The notes below the pieces were generated by a model, which was given only the letters and a program-made list of their open reading frames with translations, had not been told where the DNA came from and did not search any database. Source: Hippopus hippopus (taxonomy: Eukaryota; Mollusca; Bivalvia; Cardiida; Cardiidae). From it: a stretch of DNA of 64,000 nucleotides. Below, piece after piece: positions 13,201 to 22,599 of this stretch (position 1 is its first letter; every line of letters starts with the position of its first letter). A program made the translations under genes and the position numbers. Where the stretch lies: the NCBI GenBank assembly GCA_946811185.2, contig OX328106.1:11264777-11328776 (forward strand), written 5' to 3'.

Positions 13201-16200
13201 CTACCACGGTAACGTCTGATATGCCATCGCCAGCTACAGTTACACAAGTACCTCCGACAAAAGGTCCAGTTTCATCAGCAAGCAGTGTGGTACTCTCAAC
13301 GTCTTCGACACTGCCAACTACCACAGGTCTGTCAAAACTTTATCAGCGCTTTTATATGAAAAACTAAACCTGCCATTCTAACATGACATTTGAATTGGGC
13401 TCTATAAACACAGTGCATAGGAAGAGTGGTAAAATCGACGTCATTCTATATAACGTAAGTCGCCCGTGACTGGTCGATGTCTCCGCCCTCCGACATTTTA
13501 TTAATGATTATCACTTGACGTAAACAAATCGTCCGTTACTCAACCAAGGATCTCGGACTTACAGATATTTACTGTTTTTGATAAAAATTAATTATGATGG
13601 CTCCAACTATTTGAAATGTAGCCAGTAAACATGTTTAAATCAAGTGTCTTTTCATGTTGAAGATTAACATCAAAATTGGCCGGCAGTGGATTGGAACTGG
13701 GATTGGGAGTGGGTGGGGTATTACTCAGTGCATTTGAGCGACTGCGGCTCTAATGCTTGACATTCTTCTTTGTCGCTTGAAAGGGATAAAATAAAAAAGT
13801 AAAACGATGCGGGTTTTTTTTTTCTTTATGCCTACGGCTTTACTGAAATTTTTACTTTTTAGTTTATATTTACCGACTTGGCAATGGGGTATTGTTTTTG
13901 GTTAGTAACTGGAACAGCCATGGTTTATTCAAGGGAATTAATCCCCATCCGCTTGTGTTTACTAAGTATGACCTTTTTCTCCTTTGACAAAGAGTTGGTC
14001 ATGTTAGAATCGAAATAATCTTCTATCTATCGTGGTTTATCGTTAAAAAAGCCACGATTGTGAGTTATGAGGTGCAATGAATATTAGACTCGGCCTATCG
14101 CCCTCGTGGTTTATTCGTTGCGCCTCATAACTCACAACTGTGGTATATTGAACAATAACCTACGATAGATAGAAGAATATTTCCTAAGTGAATTTAATTT
14201 AAAATTCAAACGATAGTTCATTATCTTAAAGGTCCAGTAGCGGTCAAAAATAAACAATGCGGGTATTAAAATGCACTCGAATTTAAGTCATAATACGAGT
14301 ATTGAAAAGTATTGAAATTAATGTCAGAGTAACAATCTGTTATTGTAATGTCGGTCCAAGTGGTAGTGGCTGACAGAAAATGGAATTTCAAAACTATGTA
14401 AAAAGTTGCCAAAACGCTCTATCCTTTGTTTTATTTTTGACTACACTAGTAGTTCCTTTTCTCTATATATTTCAGAAGTATGTGAAGACACCATTTCGAA
14501 CTGTGCCGATTACGGTCTACGCGCCTGCAAAATGAATCTATACGTCGCTTGGGCGCGAGCCCACTGTGCAAGATTCTGTGAATTTTGTATACCAGGTAAG
14601 GAAGGTCTCTGAGGGAGAACGTGGTCAGATATGTCTTGCCTCTTGCAGTGCCAAGGGTTCATTACCACACAACAAAAATGCAGACTTGTCCAAATTAAAA
14701 TCATATGCAGACGACAATTTAGATGTGGTTCAAATAATGGAATTTGTCTTCGACTAAGTAGAAAACATTGTGAGAAAAGAAGAAAACGCTGGTTACCGGC
14801 AATTTCTCCTTTTCCCACAATGTTTACAAAAGACTCCTTTCTCAAGGTGATTGAAAGTCGGGATTGTTTGGTAAAGGGTTAACAAACATGGTTGATACAT
14901 GGATCTATGATCAGACAAATGAATTTGGCTCCTTGAACTTGGAAAAATCAGTTCAAGAGCAGAGGGAATTTTTACTTGCGTGGCAGAAATAAGAAATATT
15001 TGTTTAACTCTGCGACGAAAAATAATGTCCTCGTTTCCTGAGGGCGACAAATGCGGTCAAATTGTTTGAGAATTCACTCCTGTTATCGAACTAGAGTGGT
15101 TATGTTAGTGGTCTTACGTTTTATACCCAGAATTTAAGAGAGATTACTTGTATAAGGCAAAAACCTGTCTTAAATTCACCAAACGACAAAATTTTGGACT
15201 TGACCAAATTGAAAGCATTTGTAGTCGACAAAATAAATATTGCTAAAATGAAGATTTCTGTCTTTGGTAAGGTAGAAAATGTTGTGGTAAAAGGAGAAAA
15301 AAAAATGCTGGTTAACAGCATTTTCTGCTGTTACCGTAATGTTTTCAAAAGCCTTCTCTTTCAGAGTCGTTAAAAGTTTGGATGTTGCGGTTAAGTAAGC
15401 ACTTTTTCAATTATTCCTAAAGCGTGTGCTTAACCCTTAGGCTGTTAAGTGCAACTCAATGACCTTTTGTGGACAGTATAGATCAAGATCAGACTGCACA
15501 GAACATGCAGTCTGATCTTGTATCTTCACTGTCCGATAAGGAGATATTATTTTCCAAAACATAACTTTGAAATAGCAATATTTAGGTTTTTACTATCGAA
15601 CTGAATTTTTCGTTTTAGTTATTTAGCAGGATGGGGGTTAAAACAGCTAAATGAAGGGATTGGTGGTGTACAGAGTGTTTCAAAATATATGTTACACTTT
15701 TATATATGCCGAATGTATATTTTTTTACAAATGTAATACAGTAGAATTTATACTATTCAATAAGATTAAGAATACAGTTTGTACAATCTTGTAAGGTAAC
15801 ATTAAACGATAAGGGCGCCAATAGTTCCATCAGCAATGAATCTGATCACATCCCAAATTGATGGAAGCGAATTCTATGAAAACACCAAGTGCCCTGCGAC
15901 TTCAAAATGGACGTCCTTTTAAACATTTGATATACGAGAGTACGAGGTGTATGTTTTGACAGACACTCGCCACCTTCATCTTATAATGTTACCTTAGAGA
16001 TTTTTTATGACATAAAACTGTATTCCTAAACTTATCGTATGGTATAAACGTTATTGGGTTACCTTAAAAAAAACCCCAAAGCGTATTTGAAAGTGTAACA
16101 TATATTTTATAAATCAACTTATTTCATAATTCGGCTTTAAAATCCTAATAATAAAAATAACTATTCCGGTATGTTCTATTCTTTCAGCCACACTAACTCC

Positions 16201-17639
16201 TTTTAAATGTGAGAACAAGATCCCTAACTGTCGAGAGTTTGACGGCGGTAACTTATGTACAGACGTTTCGTATTTCTCCTGGGCTAGAGAAAACTGTTTT
16301 GCCTATTGTGGATTCCATCCGTGTGGAAGTAAGTAATATACACAAGGCATGCTCTGGCAAAAGGCGGTTTAATGCATCTCCGTGATGTATTATACCAAGC
16401 AAGTCATTCCATAAGTATGGATACATCATAATCCATTTTGTCTAACAACCGACTGAATTATGAGGTAGAGTGGTCCTTGGACAGTAGAAAATTGACCGAT
16501 AGCAAAAAGTATCGACTGAGGTCAGCCTGCGCGGACTGCGCAGGCTGACCTCAGTCTATACTTTTTGCATATGCACTAAACCTCATTTTCGCAATGCAAG
16601 CCTCGTATGGAAATAAGAGTAAATTTGTATCTTCCTTATTTATTCGTAATTCAGATTCTCTTTCGTGTTTATTCGCTTGCCACCTTTTTTTAAAGACATT
16701 TTTGCACTCAAAACCGAAGCCTCCATTACACGGACGAAGTTCACTCGTCACAAATCGTACAAGTAACCTTGTCTGTACCAAGGAGGTTTCAATGTGCTGT
16801 CAGTCACATGACCTTATACATGACGTCGCCCATGTAAATTGATTAGCAATGACATCAGCAACCATGGTGTGAAGTTATTCACATCTATCAATCTGTTTGT
16901 AAAAACTACCTACGGAATTGATAGACGATGTTAAAAATTAAATGTACAAACTGTTTGTCAACGGAAAAGTATTTAGAGAGATTTCGATAGAAAATTATGA
17001 CTCGTGTTTTTGTTTTTCAATAATAGAGCTTTACATTTTTAAAGAGACATCTTTACAGACAGAGAGTGAATAAACGCTGTTGAAACTTGACGGTGTTATA
17101 ATCTAGTCAGCTGTGTAAATGTAGATAAAAAATTAATATAAGGTGTATGGGGTAACGGAACTGTAGCGACTTGTCTTCGATTTAAACAGGAAACTGTGGT
17201 TGTTACATGTATTTCTATGGCTAACCGCAATAGAATGAAATGCATTTTCTATTTGCCGTAATCTGTGCAACCTTGCAACCATCGGGGTCAATATTTGGCC
17301 TGAAGATACAAGGGTGATTATAGTTTCATAAAATAAAGAAAAAAAAAACGGTTAAAAAACTGGATGAAAACCAGTGAAGATGTATGTGTAAGAACGGTAA
17401 AGGAGTGTATTTTTCCGCAAGGATATCTTCCGTGTAAGTGTATGTCATGAATCGTAATACAGCCGAGGGATTTGATCAACGGTTTACCCGAAGTTTACCG
17501 AATGGGACGAGGTTCAGTGTAGTTACGGAATTGGCCGAGTTGAAATGAGTGCCTTGTACTCTATAAAAAAAAAATTGGCACATGTAATATCCGTTTTTTC
17601 TTTTTTTTTATTTCAGGTACGACTCAACCTATGTCCTAA
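4192..17639 (+). CDS. Gene A: mucin-like protein with two C-terminal ShKT domains (5' incomplete)
   Basis: Spliced gene assembled by eye from exons 4192-4254, 5138-5260, 6317-6367, (7246-7353), 9745-9822, 11400-11834, 13006-13326, 14476-14595, 16188-16328 and 17617-17639 (stop TAA). Every internal exon is a multiple of three and joins in phase 1, with AG acceptors and GT donors. The product is a Pro/Thr/Ser-rich chain with two long Thr/Ser mucin-like exons (145 and 107 codons), then two six-cysteine ShKT modules and a seven-residue tail. ShKT modules occur in secreted animal proteins (peptidases, toxins, channel blockers). Here, with a mucin stalk, an extracellular matrix, mucus or defence role is possible but unproven. 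No transmembrane segment is seen. No signal-peptide exon was found before 4192, so the start is missing or upstream of the window. Confidence 0.65.
5138..5260 (+). CDS. Gene A exon b
   Basis: A 123 bp exon in phase 1-1 after ATGACAG and before GTATTC. It encodes a His/Gln-rich stretch followed by a small two-cysteine motif, KCWDSNAVDCDSDAP. This is not a recognised domain. Confidence 0.5.
5310..5440. repeat. R2 fragment
   Basis: A truncated R2 copy in the intron after exon b, with arms around AGCATTGTTCGAAAAGAAG and the complement TTCGAACATGTTTT, and a right end at TTTTGGTATAG. Confidence 0.5.
5568..5830. repeat. R1 palindromic element
   Basis: Full-length R1 with the GC-rich hairpin at about 5621-5650 and the flank CATGTCCAAGGACCATTCTA. 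It ends TTGTGCCAGAGCATGGCT. Confidence 0.75.
5893..5944. repeat. Short hairpin
   Basis: The arms GGTTGGGAGAATTGATA and the imperfect complement TATCAATTCTCACAACC flank a loop near TTGGCG. It lies just downstream of an R1 copy and has no coding context. Confidence 0.5.
6317..6367 (+). CDS. Gene A exon c
   Basis: A 51 bp exon in phase 1-1 after TTATTAG and before GTTAGG. It encodes DPTNTTASTSNGDVEGK, with a possible N-glycosylation site NTT. Confidence 0.45.
6630..6822. repeat. R3 element, diverged
   Basis: A weak R3 copy: TTTAACCCCTGGAGCGCTGA at the left, then GATCAGATTGCACGTTTTGT and its inverted partner. The right end is incomplete. Confidence 0.5.
7246..7353 (+). CDS. Gene A candidate exon (uncertain)
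   Basis: A 108 bp stretch, phase 1-1, bounded by GTTAGCAG and a weak donor GTAGCT. It encodes an acidic/polar peptide with DDDGYKAHPEYLVLTEAKN. Phase and length fit gene A, but the left border abuts an R2 fragment (about 7192-7245), so the acceptor could be repeat-derived or the frame a coincidence. Confidence 0.3.
7711..7941. repeat. R1 palindromic element, internally shortened
   Basis: The left end TTCTGGCAAAAGAGG and the right end CCTCTTTTCCAAGAGCAT are present. One half of the GC hairpin is lost; only CGCAGGCTGACATGGGTCGA remains. Confidence 0.65.
7965..8345. repeat. R6 element split by an R4 insertion
   Basis: R6 family: ends GGTCCGTATTTACCAACCAT and complement, interior TTTGAAAGTAACACAA and ACCAAATGGTTTAGCCAATC. 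The two halves here (about 7965-8045 and 8306-8345) are separated exactly by the R4 element, so R4 inserted later. Confidence 0.55.
8047..8305. repeat. R4 double-hairpin element
   Basis: R4 family: outer ends TGCAACACATGAAAAGGGGC and complement. It contains two successive GC-rich hairpins (about 8103-8128 and 8219-8250) around TCGGAT..GCCTGCGC, with ACTTTACGCAAATGTCCGAA at the right. It is non-coding and highly structured. Confidence 0.75.
8437..9056. mobile_element. 620 bp non-autonomous element with TAGGGAC ends
   Basis: Terminal inverted repeats TAGGGACTGTTTTACTAA and TTAGTAAAACGGTCCCTA bound a region rich in TTACGTAA variants. The middle (about 8755-8930) shares an AGCGCGAGAAATGTA..GGTAA module with the R8 elements at 25.6 and 44.7 kb. 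No ORF is convincing. Confidence 0.6.
9345..9585. repeat. R2 palindromic element
   Basis: R2 copy with a near-perfect centre: AAAATGCTGGTTACCAGCAT at about 9482-9504. Confidence 0.75.
9745..9822 (+). CDS. Gene A exon d
   Basis: A 78 bp exon, phase 1-1, with a strong donor GTAAGT. It encodes a Pro/Lys-rich linker (PGSEYRPRPTPDKNWDSKP). Confidence 0.5.
9876..10086. repeat. R3 palindromic element
   Basis: Complete R3 copy: AACCCATAGGCTGCTGAGCG at the left, the central palindrome GCACATAACGTGC, and a right end reading AGAATAAGGCTTAAG. Confidence 0.75.
10329..10685. repeat. Two tandem R1 fragments
   Basis: The R1 left end occurs twice (about 10329 and 10460, both GAGCTGTGCT followed by TGTAAAAAGG), and each lacks the GC hairpin. 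The second runs on to the R1 right end at CTCTTTTGCGAGAGCATGGC. Confidence 0.65.
10687..11056. repeat. Six-copy 60 bp minisatellite
   Basis: About six units of 58-68 bp, each reading TTTTATAGAGAAAACGCTG, CACGTGCCTCGAGTACTACA and GAAATATACAGGAT. Most units are 60 bp, so a + strand frame runs through several as a 20-residue repeat (LFYRENA.KHVPRVLQKYT). Indels between some units break it. It is adjacent to the R1 fragments and is probably a minisatellite, not a gene. Confidence 0.8.
11400..11834 (+). CDS. Gene A exon e: mucin-like
   Basis: A 435 bp exon (145 codons), phase 1-1, acceptor TTTTAG and donor GTATAG. It encodes an uninterrupted Thr/Ser/Pro-rich peptide with no cysteine, typical of an O-glycosylated extracellular stalk (SSTDILVKGSTEMTTPENTS is representative). 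Confidence 0.65.
11965..12140. repeat. R2 palindromic element
   Basis: Diverged R2 copy, with its centre AAATGCTACGTACCAGCATT at about 12036-12055 and partial outer ends. Confidence 0.6.
12475..12774 (-). other. Unexplained open frame
   Basis: An open - strand frame of 99 codons with no signal peptide, cysteine spacing or domain I recognise. The + strand is also open over part of it. It sits inside a gene A intron, next to the signal-peptide-like relic at 12769. Confidence 0.15.
12769..12846 (+). pseudogene. Signal-peptide exon relic, copy 1
   Basis: Starts ATGCATTTTTTATCCGTCGT and encodes MHFLSVVFYAISKPPG before a TGA. It resembles the intact signal peptide exon at 30550 (MPFLFVVICAIMQAS), with the similarity also reaching upstream (CCAAAAT). 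It lacks a usable splice donor, so it is read as a decayed duplicate. Confidence 0.35.
13006..13326 (+). CDS. Gene A exon f: mucin-like
   Basis: A 321 bp exon (107 codons), phase 1-1, acceptor ATGACAG and donor GTCTGT. It is a low-complexity Ser/Thr/Ala/Pro peptide with runs such as SSTASSTASSTASSSSS. The long - strand frame opposite it, rich in Val/Asp, is an antisense shadow. Confidence 0.6.
13370..14230. repeat. R7 palindrome and associated repeat
   Basis: The segment ATTCTAACATGACATTTGAA (about 13376) and the foldback at about 13960-14195 (arms GTTGGTCATGTTAGAATCGA and TATCGTGGTTTATCGTT, with complements) recur together at 33.76-34.14 kb. The DNA between 13460 and 13950 is otherwise featureless apart from homopolymer runs. 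Confidence 0.6.
14476..14595 (+). CDS. Gene A exon g: ShKT domain 1
   Basis: A 120 bp exon, phase 1-1, between TATATTTCAG and GTAAGG. It encodes one six-cysteine module: EVCEDTISNCADYGLRAC, then a WARAHCARFCEFC ending. Spacing and the CxxxC..C end match ShKT (SXC) domains. It lacks the Lys-Tyr dyad typical of potassium-channel blockers, so channel blocking cannot be inferred. Confidence 0.75.
14675..14882. repeat. R2 palindromic element
   Basis: R2 copy about 80 bp downstream of the ShKT exon donor. Its centre is AAACGCTGGTTACCGGC. Confidence 0.7.
15170..15400. repeat. R2 palindromic element
   Basis: R2 copy with left end CACCAAACGACAAAATTTTG and centre AAATGCTGGTTAACAGCATT. Confidence 0.75.
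15431..15642. repeat. R3 palindromic element
   Basis: R3 copy: TTAACCCTTAGGCTGTTAAG at the left, the central palindrome GCACAGAACATGC, and AGGATGGGGGTTAA at the right. Confidence 0.75.
16188..16328 (+). CDS. Gene A exon h: ShKT domain 2
   Basis: A 141 bp exon, phase 1-1, between TCTTTCAG and GTAAGT. It encodes a second six-cysteine module (KCENKIPNCREFDGGNLC, then WARENCFAYCGFHPC). It shares the C..I.NC and SWAREN patterns with exon g, so the two arose by exon duplication. The last CxxxC pair is stretched by inserted residues. Confidence 0.75.
16347..16600. repeat. R1 palindromic element
   Basis: Complete R1 with a near-perfect GC hairpin (GACTGAGGTCAGCCTGCGCG and complement, about 16514-16556). 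Confidence 0.75.
17240..17317 (+). pseudogene. Signal-peptide exon relic, copy 2
   Basis: Encodes MHFLFAVICATLQPSGSIF and stops 26 codons in. It is close to the exon at 30550 and to the broken copy at 25777, with which it shares the downstream phrase TTTGGC(C/A)TGAAGATACAA. No donor is seen before the stop. It lies inside the last intron of gene A. Confidence 0.4.
17617..17639 (+). CDS. Gene A terminal exon i
   Basis: After a strong pyrimidine tract and TTTCAG, the phase-1 frame reads STTQPMS and stops at TAA (17637-17639). No AATAAA lies close by, so the 3' end is not placed. Confidence 0.5.
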
Positions 17640-17841
17640 CCGGTGACTCATCACTCAATATATCAATTGTTAAACAACATAGTGACTTTTTTACCATCTC
17701 AGGCGCAGTATTTCCCAACCATTTAAATTTATCATTTGCTCTAATTTCAAAATTAGCTGTCTGATTTGATGAGGCGTTTTGTTTTGGCCAAACAGACAGC
17801 TGAATTTGGGACTTAGGTAGCAGATTTGGGGTCATGATTAA

Positions 17842-18560
17842 AGCCCTTTACCACACAATCCCAACTTTTAACGATCCTGAGAGAGAAACCTTTTTTAAAA
17901 CATTGCGGGAAAAGGAGAAATTGCTTGTAAACAGCATTTTCTTCTTTTCCCACATTTTCTACCTTTCCAAGAAATAATTTTCTACCTTTCCCAAAATTTT
18001 TCAGTCAAATTTATTTTGTCGTCTGCAAATGCTCTAAAATTTAGACTAGTCTTAAATGTTGTCGTTTGGTTCGTAACCAAAGCCCTAGAAAATACAAAAA
18101 AAAAACATAACAAAGGTTTTACAAACTGTCCTTGATAAAAGCAATCAGAGGTATCTCTCTTCAATCAGTGTTAACCCTTTACCAAACAATTCCGTGACGA
18201 CCCTGAAGAATAGGACTTTGGAAAACACCGTTGGAAAAAGAGAAAATGATTTTTTTTTTATCCACAAATAATCAGTCACCTGCAAATACCTTCTATGAGG
18301 ACAAGTCCAGAATTTCTCGTGTGGTAAACACCTAACTCTGTACCACACTTTACAATTTTAGACTTGTCCAAACTGAAAGTTCCTCCAGACGACATAATAA
18401 ATGTGACTAAAAAATTAAAATTCATTGTGTAACGGTAGAAAACATTGTGGGAAAAGGAGAAAATGCTGGTTACCAGCATTTTCTCCTTTTCTCACAATGT
18501 TTTCAAAAGCTATCTTTATCAGGGTCGTTAAAACTCAGGATTGTATCGTAAAGTGTTAAA
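17842..18560. repeat. Cluster of three R2 copies
   Basis: R2 copies lie back to back at about 17842-18080, 18172-18345 and 18340-18560. The third is the best conserved (AAAATGCTGGTTACCAGCAT centre). The middle one has lost its centre. Confidence 0.7.
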
Positions 18561-18784
18561 GAGGAGAAAATCTTCATGTTTTCTGTTGAAAGAATGATTG
18601 TTTATTACAGTGTATTCTGTAAGAAGCGTATGAAGTGAACATTATTTAATACCATATCGCATCATAAAATAAATCTACATTCCACCTCGAAAACTTATTT
18701 GTTTTATAAAAAATCTTTACAAATAAGAAAATCGCAGCATAAATACTACAACAACTCTGCACACTGCGGCCCATGTTCAGCATC

Positions 18785-19000
18785 AATAAAGACGTCCGTG
18801 GTTGTGAGATAGAGCGTCGACCTCGAAACCATAAGGTCCCGAGTTCGATACCCGGGAGCGGGTGTCAACTTTTGGATCTTCCATTGGCCCACACATTCGG
18901 CGCGAGTACTTGTGTAGTTTCCAGCTGGAACACGTTTCACTAAACTTCGTACGCACGAAATTTGCGTACGCAATTTTTTTAAGCAAGCATTAAGTCTGAA
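18785..19000 (+). repeat. tRNA-derived SINE
   Basis: A pol III B-box-like element (GAGTTCGATACC at about 18840) follows an A-box-like AGATAGAGCGTCG. The sequence lacks a foldable tRNA body and continues into an unrelated tail, so it is a SINE and not a tRNA gene. A related - strand fragment lies at 50255-50310. Confidence 0.5.
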
Positions 19001-19289
19001 AACAAGTATCACTGAATTACATAACTGTAAGATTTGATTAAGAATTTGGATAACATTACGCCACTTCATATGTTTGGGTAAAGTAGGGATTCTACGTGTG
19101 TTTATTCAATCCCCCAAAAATTGGCGTAAATCTACGCAGTTTGTTGAAATGGACCCCTGGCAGGAAGCAGAATCGAGAGACATTAGTCTATGTTGTGAGA
19201 ACTTGTTTCTCAATCGATGTAAAATAAATATGTTTAAACTAAAGACGTCAGTGCCAAGTTTACGCGACTTTTTTCAAAGGATCCTTTAT

Positions 19290-20050
19290 GAAATTAAACG
19301 CATTTGCTATATCGTTTAATCCACGACTGGCCAAAAACTGTCTTAAACCACATTTTTGTCAGTCCTCTATTAAAAGCAAGTGTAGCAGACATCAGCTCAT
19401 CCTCCTTTAACCGTGGAAGGTAGGCAAAATCCTGAGGAGCCAAATCTTGGAACTTGCAAATACTAGTGAAAATCTCCGCCTTCTTGGGCGAAGAGTTCCA
19501 AGTTTTCATCCATATCCTAGACTGTCACTTTCCTTCGGGATCGAAGTAGTGTAACCACGTCTTACCCGTTGTGAAGCATGAGCCAATAGAGTGTTGTCTG
19601 CTTCAACTCGAGCAAGAGACTCTAGCAACGTGTGATCCTTTCTCTGTTTTCCTCACATAGCAGATGTAGAACCCATCTCACGCAGGCTCATCACATGTTC
19701 AGTTTGTCCTTCATTATTCAGTGGTCTTGAAGTGGCAATTGACTATGATGTTTTTCTAACTGTTAGTTTCTGATATGCGGAAATGCATCTCTGCACCAAA
19801 CCACACGACTCTCCATCAAAAGAAAGCGGCCCACGATTTCGTGCTTTCTCTTTTTTCATGGTGTTCAGCAGCACTAAAGTCCGTTTTCCATTGCCAGTGC
19901 TCGGGAAACTTTTTTAGACCAGTCAGTCCGCCACATTTGTTTTATAGTCTGGACGGGTGTCATTCCGGAATCGGCACAAAATTTTATAACCGTCCGCTGC
20001 GCCGTGCGATCTTCTGACGTCGTCTTTTCAAACTTTCTATTTTCTACCGA
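19290..20050 (-). mobile_element. Decayed mariner-like transposon
   Basis: Pieces of a mariner-type transposase can be read on the - strand in shifting frames. An N-terminal helix-turn-helix-like piece (IKFCADSGMTPVQTIKQMW, about 19930-20010) is followed by a piece matching the region after the first catalytic Asp (MKTWNSSPKKAE, about 19460-19509). The C-terminal part has DLAPQDFAYLPRLKE and a FKTVFGQSWIKRY tail (about 19294-19450). The middle is deleted and stops are present. It is inactive. Confidence 0.6.
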
Positions 20051-20380
20051 TCTTTTTCGTTTGTCTGTAAACTGTCCAATGTTTATATGATCACGTTCAA
20101 ATTTTTCTGTGATGACGTCAACGTTTTAGAAGAAGACATTCATGTAATTTAAAAGAGAAACGATATCAAATATTGAAAATATTCGCGTATGGTTTAAGCT
20201 CATACAAAAAACGTATATGGAGAAATTGACGTGCGCCGGGAAATGACTTCTTATCAATTATGTAAGTTCAAAGTGAAAATAAAGCTAATGGTTTTTTGGA
20301 GACTTAATATAAAGAGAAATGACATCTTTACGGATGAAATATTTGCTACCCGATTCAGTTCTATCTCACCTCTCTTCCAC

Positions 20381-20454
20381 CTTCCTTCCTTCCTTCCTTC
20401 CTTCCTGCAAGGCTGTCCACATCCTTGCCTGCCAGTCCGCCTCTCTCTCTCCCT

Positions 20455-20515
<61 letters not shown>
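20381..20515. repeat. TTCC and TC microsatellites
   Basis: (TTCC)n at about 20381-20406 and an almost pure (TC)n of about 70 bp at 20441-20512. Open frames across this stretch are products of the repeat. Confidence 0.9.
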
Positions 20516-21019
20516 CACTTCTACTAAGAATTTAATGAGTTTCAAAGCTAGCCGTTCCGAGATGTCTGTTTTCGCTATAAAACAGTCAAATTACTTGTCA
20601 GTCATCAGTAATTGTTTTAGCCATCTAATGTAGCCATGGTCTTGGTGGTATTTGGACTACTGGACTAAACTTGACGAACCAATGAAAAACATGAAATGGT
20701 GATCTCATGAGAGATCTTGCATCTTAATTGTATATAAGTTGAATTATTTGTTTTATGCTTTTTTTTACAATTTGTACTTTTCATTGAAACGGATTCCAGA
20801 ATTTTCCTTTGACTTTTACTTCTTGTCACTCCAATTATCAATTCAATTCAGAACCCCAAACGAAATTTTTCCTCGAACGTCATTTGATTGATATAAACTC
20901 AACTAGAACGTACACCACCCCTTTACTATTCATTACATTGCTTAACAGAGTTTCTGAAACTTTTTTTAACAGTTAATTCAGTTCTCGATCACAACTTATT
21001 CAAAGACATATCTCTTTTA
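20516..21019. other. No recognised feature
   Basis: AT-rich DNA with no coding-like frame, repeat family member or splice-bounded exon that I can support. Confidence 0.4.
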
Positions 21020-21238
21020 CCCCTACCAAACGACAGATTTCAGACTGGTCCAACTTTAAAGACTTTTCAGACGACAACTTAATTATGGCTCAAAGTATAT
21101 TAGTCTTTTAAAGAGTAACAAACACTGTGGGAACGGGAGAAAATGCTGGTCACTAGCATTTTCTGATTTTCCAACAAAATTATTTCAAAGCCATCTTTCT
21201 CTGGGAAGAGTTAGCTCGGGATTGTTTGGTAAAGGGTT
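21020..21238. repeat. R2 palindromic element
   Basis: R2 copy with CTACCAAACGACAGATTTCA at the left, centre AAATGCTGGTCACTAGCATT, and GATTGTTTGGTAAAGGGTT at the right. Confidence 0.7.
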
Positions 21239-21573
21239 GTTGTTCGTCTTGTCCAATGGGTTAACGGTACGGGAAGCCTCTCTGATAGGTCTCTGTCCGG
21301 TCCATCTCGAGCGACGTCTGCCTGTCGGGACAAGTTCATTCGTCAACATTATCTGTGTGACCGTTTTGTGTTGGCAAAAGTGAAGTATTCTATTTTGTCT
21401 CAAAGGACACTATATGATCAGCATTTTTTTTTTTTTTTTTTTTGGGGGGGGGGACATATTGATGTGGAGCATAGATCAAAGTGGAAGTTGCATCGAATAT
21501 ATAGCCTGACCTCGCATCTATGCTTGTCTTATTTTGTCTTACAGTAGACTTGCACAAAACAATAAGATACATG

Positions 21574-21678
21574 AGAACGGAAAGTGTCGTCTCGGATTAG
21601 CCTGCGCACTCTGCACTGACTGATCCGAGACGACATTTTACGCAAATGTCCGAATGCCCTCTTCGTGTGTTGCAGGCC
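21574..21678. repeat. R4 fragment
   Basis: The right half of an R4 element: one hairpin (GTCTCGGATTAGCCTGCGCA and complement) and the end ACGCAAATGTCCGAATGCCC. Confidence 0.65.
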
Positions 21679-21704
21679 ATATTTAGTTCCTTCCTCGTTA
21701 ACCA

Positions 21705-22115
21705 GGGTCCGTACTCACCAACCAATTTGAGAATATTCTTAGTCTTATTGTGAAGACTTTTCTAACTTTGAAAAAAAATGCAACTTCTGATTAGCTAAAC
21801 CAAATGAGCCATGCTCTGGCAAAAGGGGGCTTATTACATCTCCGTGATACCAAGCAAGTCATCATATAATCACGGATCTATAAAATCCATTTTGTCTGAC
21901 AACCGACTTAATCATGAGGTCCTTGGACATGCAGAAAATTGAATAACAGCGAAAGGTTTCGGCCCAGGTAAGCCTGCGCGGACTGCGCAGGCTGACCTGG
22001 GTCGACACTTTCCGCAGATGCATTCAGCCCCCTTTTCACAGAGCATAGCTCAAATGGTTTAGCCAATCAGAACTTGTGTTACTGTCTAAATCTAGATTTA
22101 CACTATGAATGTTCT
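21705..22115. repeat. R6 element split by R1
   Basis: The R6 left part (about 21705-21807, GGTCCGTACTCACCAACC) and right part (about 22052-22115) flank a complete R1 element. The sequence at the join resumes in ATGGTTTAGCCAATCAGAAC, so R1 inserted into R6. Confidence 0.65.
21808..22051. repeat. R1 palindromic element (nested)
   Basis: Complete R1. The GC hairpin at about 21967-22006 is almost perfect (GCCTGCGCGGACTGCGCAGG). Both ends are intact. Confidence 0.8.
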
Positions 22116-22500
22116 TGAAACCCCAAACGGGGTCCAAAATTTAAACAATTCAGGTATTAACATGCATTTGAATTTACATATTTGTAACTCATACCCTTTT
22201 TTATTGAGAAGATGGCAGTCTGTTATTGTACGATCGGTCCTAGTGTTAGTCGCTAGTAGAAAAGTAGATTTTAAAAGTAAGTCAAAAGTTGCCAGGTTGC
22301 TCTTTCTTTTGTTTACCTTTTACCTGGTTTTGGAATACATGTTTAAGCCAGCTACTTACATTTTCACCGACAGTACAATAACAGATTGTCAGCTTCACAA
22401 TAATTTCCATACTTATACGATAAAAAAAAAAGGTATCATTGAAATTCAAATGCATTTTAACACCCGCGTTGTTTATTCTTGGCCGCCAGTGGGGCTTTAA
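22105..22500. repeat. Foldback repeat
   Basis: The left part (ATTAACATGCATTTGAATTT) and right part (GAAATTCAAATGCATTTTAA) are inverted around about 22300. A relative of the right end occurs at about 14250 (GCGGGTATTAAAATGCACTC). The 131-codon open frame across it is a repeat artefact. Confidence 0.5.
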
Positions 22501-22599
22501 GAATGGCCGTTGAATACGGACTAAAGCCCAGTCACTAGACACGTAAATTAAGCAAAGACAGTGTCATATCAAATACGGAATATTGTGTTGTAGTAGCTT

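Noticed and set aside
13025..13324. A 99-codon - strand frame rich in Val, Asp and Glu
   Set aside because: It is the antisense of the Ser/Thr mucin exon of gene A, whose codon bias leaves the opposite strand open.
16514..16556. Strong GC hairpin as a transcription terminator or microRNA precursor
   Set aside because: The same hairpin recurs in many R1 copies with conserved ends, so it is part of a dispersed element.
20231..20633. Two long overlapping + strand open frames
   Set aside because: They are produced by the TTCC and TC microsatellites; the peptides are SLSL and LPSF runs.
22105..22500. A 131-codon + strand ORF
   Set aside because: It reads through a foldback repeat and has no protein-like composition.
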